In this document: positions 1 to 7,188 of the stretch, one piece after another
Numbering within the stretch: the stretch's first letter is position 1
How the letters are laid out: each line of letters starts with the position of its first letter
Assembly (NCBI GenBank): GCA_947467145.1
Contig: CANIGJ010000030.1
Coordinates: 1-50,540, forward strand
Direction: 5' to 3'
DNA length: 50,540 bases
From: Rhodospirillaceae bacterium
GTDB lineage: Bacteria; Pseudomonadota; Alphaproteobacteria; Rhodospirillales; UBA2165
Translations under genes and position numbers: made by a program
The notes under the pieces: model-generated
What the model saw: only the letters and a program-made list of their open reading frames with translations
Databases searched by the model: none
What the model was told of the DNA's origin: nothing

Positions 1-1
1 C

Positions 2-67
2 GCACAGCAGCGCGGCGAGACCTATCAGGAATTCCTCGCCACCCGTAACAACAAGAGTGCGACCTGA
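2..67 (+). CDS. C-terminal end of upstream gene, probably LigA-like dioxygenase small subunit (partial)
   Basis: The frame is open from the window edge and ends at TGA 65-67. Only about 21 residues are visible, ending in EFLATRNNKSAT. The stop overlaps the ATG of the next gene by one base (TGATG), a sign of translational coupling. Since the next gene is a LigB-type large subunit, and class III extradiol dioxygenases of this type are usually encoded as small-subunit then large-subunit pairs, the fragment is probably the alpha (LigA) chain. This rests on position, not on motifs, because no diagnostic residues are in view. Confidence 0.5.
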   Translation, partial: AQQRGETYQEFLATRNNKSAT

Positions 68-903
68 TGGCGCGCATCGTGGGAGGTATGGGGACCTCGC
101 ATGTTCCGTCGGTCGGCGTCGCCTACGATCGGGGCAAGTTGCAGACGCCAGAATGGCAGCCGCTCTACGACATGTTCGTGCCGGTGAAGGATTGGCTGGC
201 AAGGATCGATCCGACCATCGTCATCATCGCCTACAACGATCACGGTACCGATCTGTTCTTCGACAAATATCCGACATTCGCGCTGGGTGCGGCCGATTCC
301 TATCCGCAGGGCGACGAAGGCTACGGCCCCCGCCCCTTGCCGCCGGTGCGCGGCGACGCCGAATTTTCCTGGCATCTTGCCGAGCAGCTTGTCTGGAACG
401 AATTCGACATCACAGTCTGCCAGGAACTCGGCATGGATCACGGCCTCTTGGTGCCGATGAATCTATGTTGGGACCATCGCCCCGATTGGCCGATCAAGGT
501 CGTGCCGCTGCAGATCAACGTGCTGCAACATCCGTTGCCGACGGCGCGGCGCTGCTGGAAGCTCGGTCAGGCCCTACGCCAAGCTGTCGAGGCCTATCCC
601 GGCGACGAACGCGTGCTGGTGATCGGCACCGGCGGTATGTCGCACCAGCTCAACGGCGAACGCTTCGGCTTCATGAACGAGAACTGGGACCAGCAATTCC
701 TCGATTGGATCGAGGACGATCCCGAGCGCGTCGTCAACATGACCCACCAAGAACTGATGGAAAAAGGCGGCGCGGAATCGGTCGAGCTGATCATGTGGCT
801 CACCATGCGGGGCGCGCTGGCCCCCAAGGTGAAGCGCATCGATCGCGGCTATTACAATCCAATGACGACCGGCATCGCGGTCCTCACCTTGGAAGACGCC
901 TAA
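67..903 (+). CDS. ligB: Class III extradiol ring-cleavage dioxygenase, LigB-type large subunit
   Basis: The 278-residue product matches the LigB family (protocatechuate 4,5-dioxygenase beta chain and relatives), which opens catechol-type rings next to a hydroxyl using non-heme Fe(II). The N-terminus carries GTSHVPS with His12, and YNDHG supplies His59, the two family iron histidines. His193 in GGMSH fits the catalytic base, and a Glu near 237 in AESVELIMWL fits the third iron ligand. Length is slightly below the 300-residue Sphingomonas LigB. Start at ATG 67 overlaps the preceding stop. The substrate (protocatechuate, gallate or another catechol acid) cannot be told from the sequence, and no other catabolic genes are in view downstream. 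Confidence 0.9.
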   Translation: MARIVGGMGTSHVPSVGVAYDRGKLQTPEWQPLYDMFVPVKDWLARIDPTIVIIAYNDHGTDLFFDKYPTFALGAADSYPQGDEGYGPRPLPPVRGDAEFSWHLAEQLVWNEFDITVCQELGMDHGLLVPMNLCWDHRPDWPIKVVPLQINVLQHPLPTARRCWKLGQALRQAVEAYPGDERVLVIGTGGMSHQLNGERFGFMNENWDQQFLDWIEDDPERVVNMTHQELMEKGGAESVELIMWLTMRGALAPKVKRIDRGYYNPMTTGIAVLTLEDA

Positions 904-951
904 CAGCGTTCCCGACCGCCTACAAACTCGCCGAAGCTTTCAGCCCATGAC

Positions 952-991
952 GTGCCGGCAAGCTGTCCGATGCGCCGGCAACTTGTCCGAC
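952..991. repeat. Imperfect tandem 20-base repeat
   Basis: Two adjacent 20-base units, 952-971 and 972-991, match at 16 of 20 positions around the core CCGGCAA..TGTCCGA. They lie in the 205-base gap after ligB. The gap otherwise holds only a 48-codon frame (ATG 947) whose tail resembles a gene end but which I cannot identify. Such short repeats could be a mobile-element end remnant; no transposase is nearby. Confidence 0.4.
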
Positions 992-1108
992 GCGCGAAAA
1001 GGTCAGCCGAAGCACCCTTGGGTTCAATTGGTGCGAGATGCCTCGCGTGATCTTGCCGGGCAGCCCATCGAATTGGCCGACATCAACCGGTAATTGTAGC
1101 GAAATGCC

Positions 1109-1288
1109 CTAACTCCCTTCATAATCGATGTGCAGCCCATCGCGCGCGAGGCCGGCAAGATAATCGGTGAATTCCGCGGCTCGTTCGCTCGCTTCGTCGC
1201 CGAAGTTGGCAATCGGCACTTCGCAGGCAATACGCCATCCATGGCGCATCGCTATTTCAATCAGATTTTCGACGTCAGGCATCCCCAT
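1109..1288 (-). CDS. Small hypothetical protein (57-59 residues)
   Basis: A short frame begins with ATGGGGATG (starts at 1288 or 1282) and ends at TAG 1109-1111. The product begins MPDVENLIEIAMRHGW and has an acidic, helix-friendly composition without signal peptide or membrane segment. A GGGGAA element lies about 8-11 bases before the first ATG. Directly upstream is a perfect TGTGA-N6-TCACA palindrome (1349-1366), which supports a real regulated gene. I do not recognise the family. Codon composition (charged residues, GC-rich third positions) looks like the neighbours. Confidence 0.55.
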   Translation of the reverse strand: MGMPDVENLIEIAMRHGWRIACEVPIANFGDEASERAAEFTDYLAGLARDGLHIDYEGS

Positions 1289-1337
1289 GACAATTCCCCA
1301 TTGCGATTCCCCGCAATGAATATACGTACTATCACGT

Positions 1338-1366
1338 AGATTAACAATCTGTGATCATGATCACAG
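1338..1366. promoter_or_regulatory. CRP/FNR-type operator: perfect 18-base palindrome with adjoining second palindrome
   Basis: CTGTGATCATGATCACAG at 1349-1366 is perfectly self-complementary and contains TGTGA-N6-TCACA, the consensus recognised by CRP-family regulators. Its left edge abuts a second palindrome, AGATT-AAC-AATCT (1338-1350). It lies 61 bases before the first start of the small minus-strand ORF at 1109-1288 and after the stop of the SNase-like gene, so the small ORF is the likely target. The regulator is inferred from the motif only. Confidence 0.6.
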
Positions 1367-1393
1367 AAGATGGATTGAAAATCGTCGGGCCGG

Positions 1394-2068
1394 CTATTTC
1401 CCGGACCAGACCCCAAGCTTCTGGGACTGGGCGCTCGCTTCGAGCGGCGTGTAGGCGCCGCCAGAGACTTCGCGCCATTCGACGCCGTAACCGCCTTCGA
1501 TCAGGGTCGCCGAGATATCGGTATCGCCCGCGAAACAGCGCCCGACAATATTGCCGTTACGCGTGGTCGAACCGTCCGATGTGCATTTGACCATGCCGCC
1601 GTTCGCCGTCAGCAGACGGTCAAGCTCGCCGCGCGCGCGCGGGCCCCACGGCCATTGACTGGTTTCCGGTGCTTCGAGGCCCCACTGGCGAACCCGCGTG
1701 ACCGAGCCATCGGCCTTGCGCACCTCAAGCACGTTCGCATCGTCGGCCCGCGCCGTGCCTTCGATGGTCAGCCTGACCGGGCCGTTACCGGCAGGCTCGG
1801 TCTTGCTGCTGGGAATGAGGCTGCTGAAAAAACCGGTGACGCTGCTGCCGAAACTGCTGCCCGATTGGCTGGGCGTTTCGGGCGTGCTGGTGGCGACGTT
1901 GGGTTTCTCGGCGTCGCTGCTGCGCATCGCCTTGAAGAGTTCCTCACCGAGATCCTTCTTGTTGGTCTTGATCACCGGCACGCCGGGCTGCTGCGCGAGC
2001 GCAGGTGCCAGAGGACCTTGCGCGACGGAGATGGCCAGGACAGCAGTCGCCAGAACTATGGAACGCAT
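1394..2068 (-). CDS. Secreted thermonuclease-like (SNase-fold) protein
   Basis: The 224-residue product has an N-terminal signal peptide ending near ALAQQ, a Ser/Thr/Pro-rich linker (about 40-95), and a C-terminal domain (about 100-224) resembling staphylococcal nuclease. The block RQWGLEAPETSQWPWGPRA matches the SNase core where Arg35, Asp40 and Glu43 lie, with Glu in place of the catalytic Asp. The metal-binding DGD is replaced by an ADDANVLEV stretch. An Arg in NIVGRCFAG fits Arg87. Two Cys residues (KCTS, GRCF) could form a disulfide. It may be a degenerate or altered nuclease, acting in the periplasm or outside the cell. Confidence 0.7.
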   Translation of the reverse strand: MRSIVLATAVLAISVAQGPLAPALAQQPGVPVIKTNKKDLGEELFKAMRSSDAEKPNVATSTPETPSQSGSSFGSSVTGFFSSLIPSSKTEPAGNGPVRLTIEGTARADDANVLEVRKADGSVTRVRQWGLEAPETSQWPWGPRARGELDRLLTANGGMVKCTSDGSTTRNGNIVGRCFAGDTDISATLIEGGYGVEWREVSGGAYTPLEASAQSQKLGVWSGK

Positions 2069-2125
2069 ACGTCACCCATTATTCGAAAATGCCATGCCGG
2101 CTCGTATCACAGCAGACCGTCGCCG

Positions 2126-3064
2126 TCAGTTGCGATCCTTGAAAAAAGCCGCCAGGTGCGCGATCGCGCTGCGGCCCATGGCCAGGATCGATTCGTCGGC
2201 CGAGCCGCCGGTATGGGGGGTGCAGAAGAGATTCGGCAGCAGCATGAATTGGTCGTCATCGCATGGCTCCAACTCAAACACATCGAGTGCCGCGCCGGCA
2301 ATCAAGCCGTCCTTGAGCGCCTGCTTAAGGTCGCTCTGTACCACGATGGGTCCGCGCGCCGCATTGATCAGGTAGGCGCTGCGCTTCATCTTTTTCAGGA
2401 CATCGAGATTGATCATGCCGCGCGTCGCAGCGTCGAGCGGCGTATGCACCGTGACGATATCGGCCTCGGCGTAGATCTGGTCCTTGCTGGCTTCGATCAG
2501 ACCGTTAGCGCGGTAGTAATCCGTCTGGTCGATGACATCGTTGACCAGGATGCGGCAGCCGAACGGCTTCAACAGTTCGATTAGATCCTTGCCGACGAAG
2601 CCGACGCCGATGATCCCGACGGTGCGACCGGTGAGTTGAAAACCGCCGCGTTTGGTCCAGTCGTCGGCGTCACGCAATTGCCGCGCGGCAAAGAACAGGT
2701 TGCGGCACAGCCCGAGCATGAAGCCGAGCGTCATTTCGGCGACGCCGCGCTTGTTGAGCCCGCCGCTCCACCCCAGCGCCACGTTGCGCCGGCTCATCGC
2801 GTCGGTATCGAGATTGTCGATGCCGACGCCGTATTTGGCAATGACGCGCAGTTCCGGCAACTCGGCCAGCAGCGCATCGTCGATCGGTTCCAAGCTGACG
2901 ATCGCGCCGTCGCAATCCTTGAGGAACGCCGTCAGTTCCGCGCCTTCATAATTGAGGCCACCGTCGTTAAGAATGGCGGACGGAAACATCTCCAGCAGCT
3001 CGCGCCGCAGGATCGGATGCGCGGAAAAGCTCCGCGAGATGCATTTGATGCGCGGTTCAGACAT
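2126..3064 (-). CDS. D-isomer-specific 2-hydroxyacid dehydrogenase (phosphoglycerate dehydrogenase-like)
   Basis: The 312-residue NAD-dependent dehydrogenase has the nucleotide motif GVGFVG (153-158), and the catalytic triad Arg237 (NAARG), Glu266 (FELEP) and His284 (TPHTGG). It lacks the C-terminal ACT domain of long SerA enzymes. The start MSEPRIKC (ATG 3062-3064) lies 2 bases after the stop of the transketolase C subunit; an in-frame upstream extension is rejected because it would run through that gene. It is the last gene of a four-gene minus-strand operon, so it probably oxidises or reduces a 2-hydroxy or 2-keto acid made there rather than serving serine synthesis. Confidence 0.85.
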   Translation of the reverse strand: MSEPRIKCISRSFSAHPILRRELLEMFPSAILNDGGLNYEGAELTAFLKDCDGAIVSLEPIDDALLAELPELRVIAKYGVGIDNLDTDAMSRRNVALGWSGGLNKRGVAEMTLGFMLGLCRNLFFAARQLRDADDWTKRGGFQLTGRTVGIIGVGFVGKDLIELLKPFGCRILVNDVIDQTDYYRANGLIEASKDQIYAEADIVTVHTPLDAATRGMINLDVLKKMKRSAYLINAARGPIVVQSDLKQALKDGLIAGAALDVFELEPCDDDQFMLLPNLFCTPHTGGSADESILAMGRSAIAHLAAFFKDRN

Positions 3065-3066
3065 TT

Positions 3067-4020
3067 TTATTTCGCCAGCGCCGCGGTCGCCTTGACGATA
3101 TCGGCGGTATCGATGCCGTAGAGCCCGTGCAGATAATCGCGGTCGCCGTTGACGACCTCGAACTTGTCGCGCATGCCGAGCCGCTTGACCGGCCAATCGA
3201 GTTTGCCGGTGGCATCGACAATGGCTTCCATGACCGCCGAGCCCATGCCGCCTTCGAGCAATTGTTCCTCGACGGTCAGGATCGACTTATAACCCTTGAG
3301 CGTCTTGGCGAGACCGGCGCCGTCGATCGGTTTGACGCGCACGAGATCGACCACGCCCGCGTTCACGCCTTGCCCTTTGAGTGTCTCAGCCGCCGCCAAC
3401 GCCTTATGCACCAGCGCGCCGCAGGCGACGATGGCGACATCCGTGCCCGGCCGCACCACACCGAAGCCGGCTTCGAGCACTTGGGCGGCGTTGTTCTGAT
3501 AGAGGAACGGGAAGACCTGACGGTCGAGCCGCAGATAGCGAAAAGCGGGATTGGCGATGCAGCGCTCGGCGATTTCGGCCGCGACCAGTTCGTCGGCGGG
3601 CGTCAGCACTTCGATGCCGTTCAGCGCACGCATGCAGGCGATGTCTTCCGGCGTGAAGTGCGTCAAGGTCGCGTGATCGTAACCGAGCCCGACGCCGACC
3701 GCGATTAGGGTCACCGGCAGGTTCATCGACGAGATGACGCATTTGATCTGCTCGTAGCAGCGCGCCGTGATGAACGGCGCCATCGCGTAGCAGAAGACCT
3801 TCTTGCCCGACAGCGCCAGGCCCGAGGCCAGATCGATCATATGCTGCTCGGCGATGCCGGCATGGATGAATTGATTGGGCAGATCGCGGCGCAAATCGTC
3901 GAGCGCGACAGCGCCGAGATCGGCGCTGATGAACAGGATGTCTTTATCTTTGCGGGCGGCGGCGCAGATCGTCTCGATGACGACGTCGCGCATCAGCCTC
4001 GGTTTCACGGCGGCGTCCAT
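3067..4020 (-). CDS. Transketolase-like, C-terminal (pyrimidine-binding) subunit
   Basis: The 317-residue product covers the pyrimidine-binding and C-terminal domains of a ThDP-dependent transketolase. GIAEQHMID carries the conserved Glu58 that activates the ThDP aminopyrimidine. The C-terminal part (VDLVRVKPIDGAGL, TVEEQLLEGGMGSAV) is typical of transketolase/DXS C domains. The ATG at 4018-4020 overlaps the TGA of the N-terminal subunit by one base, so the halves are translated together and should form one alpha2beta2 enzyme. A two-carbon ketol transfer (or acyloin-type condensation) is inferred. The substrates are unknown. Confidence 0.87.
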   Translation of the reverse strand: MDAAVKPRLMRDVVIETICAAARKDKDILFISADLGAVALDDLRRDLPNQFIHAGIAEQHMIDLASGLALSGKKVFCYAMAPFITARCYEQIKCVISSMNLPVTLIAVGVGLGYDHATLTHFTPEDIACMRALNGIEVLTPADELVAAEIAERCIANPAFRYLRLDRQVFPFLYQNNAAQVLEAGFGVVRPGTDVAIVACGALVHKALAAAETLKGQGVNAGVVDLVRVKPIDGAGLAKTLKGYKSILTVEEQLLEGGMGSAVMEAIVDATGKLDWPVKRLGMRDKFEVVNGDRDYLHGLYGIDTADIVKATAALAK

Positions 4021-4847
4021 CAGACGAGCCCCAATTCTTGGCGCGCGGTCGCGATCTGATCGGCGTTCGGCATCTTGTTGTGCCATTCCGAGCGCCCTTC
4101 CATGAAGGAAATGCCTTTACCCTTCACGGTATTGGCGACGATGCAGAGCGGCTTGCCGCCGGTCTTGCCGATCTGGTCGAGCGCCCCCAAGACCGCGTCG
4201 AAGTCATGGCCGTCCACTTCGACCGTATGCCAGCCGAAGGCGCGCCATTTGCCGGCGAGATCGCCGAGTTCGACGAGATCTTCGGTCTTGCCCAGAATGC
4301 ACAGCGCGTTGCGATCGACGATGGCGACGAGATTGTCGAGCTTGTGGTGCGCGGCGAACATCGCCGTTTCCCAGATCGAGCCTTCGTAACATTCGCCGTC
4401 GCCCAGCAGCACAAAGGTGCGGTGTTTTTGTTCGTCATGGCGGGCGGCAAGCGCGAAGCCCGCCCCCATGCCGAGGCCGTGACCGAGCGAGCCCGAAATA
4501 CCCTCGATGCCGGGGATGCGCACATCGGCATACATGCCGAGCAGGCCGCCCGGCTTGGTGAAGCGGTTGAGTTCGCTCGTGTCGTAATAGCCGATGTCGG
4601 CGAGGATGGGATACAGCACCATCGCCGCGTGGCCCTTGCTGACGATCACGCGATCGCGCTGCGGATCCTCGGCCTGGCCCGGTGTATAGCGCACAACGCC
4701 ACCGTAATAGAGCGCGGTGACGATTTCCGTACACGAATAGCACGACGGGATGTGGCCGTTCTTGGCCGCGATGACCATGTCCCAGACCTGACGGCGCAGC
4801 CATAGGGCCTTGGCGTCGAGGTCGTTGATCCGATGCGTCTCAGCCAC
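4020..4847 (-). CDS. Transketolase-like, N-terminal (ThDP-binding) subunit
   Basis: The 275-residue subunit holds the ThDP diphosphate/Mg motif GDGE (149-152) through Asn180 (VDRN), KGH (His73) and the GSLGHG loop. It corresponds to the first half of ordinary transketolase (about 650 residues in one chain). Split transketolases occur in archaea and in many bacterial accessory clusters. The start lies 6 bases after the stop of the upstream radical SAM gene. Together with 3067-4020 it makes a complete enzyme. Its location in a biosynthetic-looking operon suggests a special substrate rather than the pentose phosphate pathway. Confidence 0.88.
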   Translation of the reverse strand: MAETHRINDLDAKALWLRRQVWDMVIAAKNGHIPSCYSCTEIVTALYYGGVVRYTPGQAEDPQRDRVIVSKGHAAMVLYPILADIGYYDTSELNRFTKPGGLLGMYADVRIPGIEGISGSLGHGLGMGAGFALAARHDEQKHRTFVLLGDGECYEGSIWETAMFAAHHKLDNLVAIVDRNALCILGKTEDLVELGDLAGKWRAFGWHTVEVDGHDFDAVLGALDQIGKTGGKPLCIVANTVKGKGISFMEGRSEWHNKMPNADQIATARQELGLV

Positions 4848-4853
4848 GATACG

Positions 4854-6347
4854 CTATGCCGCGCTGCGCGTTTCGAGGAGCTTGCGGCGCAACGGGATCG
4901 CGCGCATGCGGCCGATATGATCGACCACGTCCGTGCCGAACTTGCGCTGCACCAGATCGAGGTACGGCTGGTGCGTGTAATAGGTATCGAACGCCTTGTC
5001 GCGGAAGCCCAGGATATCGGCCGACGAGCAGAAATCGTTCGCGAGCGGCGTGCATTCGTAGCCGTGCTGCGAATAGTCCTTCCAGGTCGGCGGCATTTCG
5101 CGCCCCTGCTTCATCGCCTCCGCATAGAGCGGCGATCCGGGATAAGCCATCGCCGAATAGAAATTGGCGAATTCGCAATTGAGCTCGAGCGCCAGATCGA
5201 ACGTCGCCTTCATGCGCTCCATCGTATCGTCGGGCAGACCGAAAATGTAATTGCCGATGATGTTGATTCCCGCACCCTGGATGCGGCGCACGACGTCGAT
5301 GATGTCGTCATTGCCGTAGATCTTGTGCGCACCGTCGCGCACATGGGTCGACGCACTTTCAATGCCGAGGCAGACCCAATCGACACCGGCCGCCTTCATG
5401 GCGTCCAGGAATTCGTCCTGCACCGAATCGACGCGCGCATAGGCCCAGATATTGACCTTGTAGTCGCGCGACTTGAGCAGATTGCACAGGCCCATGACGT
5501 GGCGTTTGTTGAGCACGAACATCTCGTCGACGAACTTCACGTTCACAACGCCATAGGTCTCGGCCAGGAAGTCGAGTTCCTTGATGACCGTTTCGGGCTC
5601 CCACATGCGATAGCTGGAGCGGCCGAACGGCGCATTGATGCAGCAAAACGAGCACTTGTACGGGCAACCCAACGAGGTGTGGATCGCCGCATACGGGCTG
5701 CGGTTATGGATATGCTCGAATGCGTGCCAGTTGTGCGCGCGGTAGCGATCCATCGGCAGCAGGTCCCACGCGATGCCGGGCATCTCGCGGTCGATATCCT
5801 GTAGCAAGGGCTCCGCACTTTTCGGCGGCACGATCTTGTTGCCGTCGCGCCACCACAAGCTCGGGATATTCGAAAAATCGGTCTCGCCCGCTTTCAGGGC
5901 CTGGAATGTCTTGAGGATCGTCGCCGGGCCTTCCTGGTCGCAGGCGAAATCGATGGCTTCTTCTTCCATCGTGCGCTTGGGCAAGGACGCGATGTGCGTA
6001 CCGGTCATCATCACGGCGGCATCGGTGCCGTATTCGCGGATCGCCGTGGCGATGGCGCCGGCGGCCGTCATGTTCTGGGTCGAGGCCGACGGTTGGAAGC
6101 CGTAGACGACGATTACGATCAGCTTGGGTTTGTATTCCTCGGTCGCAACACGGGCCACTTCCTCGGCGCTGACGCCGAAGGCCGGCGCATCGTATATCGC
6201 GGCCGAGAGGCCCTTGCCGCGCACGTAAGTTGCGAACAATCCGGCGAACACCGGCGGCTCGATCGCCGAGAATTCGTCGCCGAGTCCCTGATAGATCTGC
6301 TTACGGTCGCCCGGATTGATGAACAGGATGTCGACGGCTTCTGCCAT
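4854..6347 (-). CDS. Radical SAM protein with N-terminal cobalamin-binding-like domain
   Basis: The 497-residue protein has an N-terminal Rossmann-like region (about 1-190) as in B12-binding radical SAM enzymes, then a radical SAM core with the cluster motif CPYKCSFC (Cys228, Cys232, Cys235). The usual base-off B12 motif DxHxxG is DAPAFG at 53-58, with Pro55 in the His place, so cobalamin may bind differently or not at all. Core signatures KFVDEMF, CLGIES and IGNYIFGLPD follow. It leads the operon with the split transketolase and dehydrogenase. A carbon-centred radical reaction (methylation, C-C bond formation or ring change) is inferred; the substrate is not visible. Confidence 0.85.
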   Translation of the reverse strand: MAEAVDILFINPGDRKQIYQGLGDEFSAIEPPVFAGLFATYVRGKGLSAAIYDAPAFGVSAEEVARVATEEYKPKLIVIVVYGFQPSASTQNMTAAGAIATAIREYGTDAAVMMTGTHIASLPKRTMEEEAIDFACDQEGPATILKTFQALKAGETDFSNIPSLWWRDGNKIVPPKSAEPLLQDIDREMPGIAWDLLPMDRYRAHNWHAFEHIHNRSPYAAIHTSLGCPYKCSFCCINAPFGRSSYRMWEPETVIKELDFLAETYGVVNVKFVDEMFVLNKRHVMGLCNLLKSRDYKVNIWAYARVDSVQDEFLDAMKAAGVDWVCLGIESASTHVRDGAHKIYGNDDIIDVVRRIQGAGINIIGNYIFGLPDDTMERMKATFDLALELNCEFANFYSAMAYPGSPLYAEAMKQGREMPPTWKDYSQHGYECTPLANDFCSSADILGFRDKAFDTYYTHQPYLDLVQRKFGTDVVDHIGRMRAIPLRRKLLETRSAA

Positions 6348-6420
6348 TGGAGCACCACCTTGAGGTTCTTTTTACGGCGCTCACGGATTGGTGAGCGCAC
6401 AATTCTGCCGACTGTTATCC

Positions 6421-6461
6421 CCTAAAACATTTAGGAAAACGTGAATCGGCCGTAACGGCCG
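6421..6461. other. Two short inverted repeats in the divergent promoter region
   Basis: The 236-base gap between the divergent radical SAM gene and the PA2779-family gene holds CCTAAA-ACA-TTTAGG (6421-6435) and CGGCCG-TAA-CGGCCG (6447-6461). Either could be an operator or hairpin affecting one of the two divergent promoters. No clear -35/-10 pair was assigned. Confidence 0.35.
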
Positions 6462-6583
6462 CGTGAGCCGGATTTCTGCGGCTTAGGGTACCAAAATTGA
6501 CCCCTTCTTACCACACGTGAGGCGCGTTCCGCTCGCTAAGGTCCGGGGTAGTCGGCCGCATGCGACCAAGGAAGGAACCGCAG

Positions 6584-7009
6584 ATGAAAATCCTCAGGAA
6601 ATGGGCGAGCGTCGTATCCCCGCTCCTGGTTGCGGCGCTGATCACCGCAACCGCCCCGATGACGTCCGCCGTCGCCGCCATCGTCACCACCGACCAATTG
6701 GTCAATCTGCAGGCCGATGCCGCCAACCGCGACAAGATCACCGATTTCCTGACCCGTGGCGATGTGCAGCGCCAGATGACCGAACTGGGTGTCGATCCTT
6801 CCCAGGTCGAGTTGCGCGTGGCAGCCCTGTCCAACGCCGAAGCGCACGGCGTCGCCGGCAAGATCGATGAGGCGCCGACCGGCCCGGGCGCCGTCGGTGG
6901 ACTGATCGCCACGGCGGTCGTCGTCTTCCTCGTGTTCGTCGTCACCGATATCACCGACGTGACTGACGTCTCGCCCTTCGACATGCCGCAGCGCGAGGAG
7001 CAACGCTGA
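6584..7009 (+). CDS. PA2779-family small membrane/secreted protein
   Basis: The product is 141 residues from ATG 6584, which has a good AAGGAA ribosome site; an upstream ATG at 6560 has none. It begins with a signal/anchor segment (VSPLLVAALITATAPM), has a central region with FLTRGDVQRQMTELGVDPSQ, and ends in a strongly hydrophobic helix followed by an acidic tail. This layout and the DVQ.QM..LGVDP / RVAALSNAE wording match the PA2779 family, whose function is unknown. PA2779 genes are often next to a PA2778-type cysteine peptidase; none is in this window. Confidence 0.8.
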   Translation: MKILRKWASVVSPLLVAALITATAPMTSAVAAIVTTDQLVNLQADAANRDKITDFLTRGDVQRQMTELGVDPSQVELRVAALSNAEAHGVAGKIDEAPTGPGAVGGLIATAVVVFLVFVVTDITDVTDVSPFDMPQREEQR

Positions 7010-7020
7010 CAATTTGTTTT

Positions 7021-7166
7021 CGCTCCGCTGGCCTGTTTCGACAGGTTACGGCGGAGTGAGCGGCAGGGGCTTCCCGAGCGGGCCGAAGTCCCTGCCGTGC
7101 CTTTTAGTTTGGCCTCGCGTGCTGGCATCCCGCGCTCTGGCCCAAAGCGGAGCTTGTCAAACAAGC
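7021..7166 (+). other. Structured leader or small RNA region with three successive hairpins
   Basis: Three inverted repeats follow one another between two plus-strand genes. First, CCTGT-TTCG-ACAGG (7032-7045, a UUCG-type tetraloop), flanked by CGCTCCGC and GCGGAG arms. Second, a 12-base-pair stem of GGCAGGGGCTTC (7062-7073) with GAAGTCCCTGCC (7085-7096), one G-U pair, followed by CCTTTT. Third, GCTTGT-CAA-ACAAGC (7152-7166), 22 bases before the next start codon. The second may be a weak terminator; the third could affect translation of the phosphatase gene. No known riboswitch was recognised. Confidence 0.5.
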
Positions 7167-7188
7167 CCGGCCCGTGTCAGAGAGGCGC

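Noticed and set aside
1024..1242. 72-residue minus-strand ORF overlapping the 57-residue gene
   Set aside because: It is out of frame with the better candidate, lacks a ribosome site and has irregular composition.
3065..3196. N-terminal extension of the 2-hydroxyacid dehydrogenase into the transketolase C gene
   Set aside because: The added residues are arginine-rich out-of-frame translation of the upstream gene. The MSEP start fits the family length.
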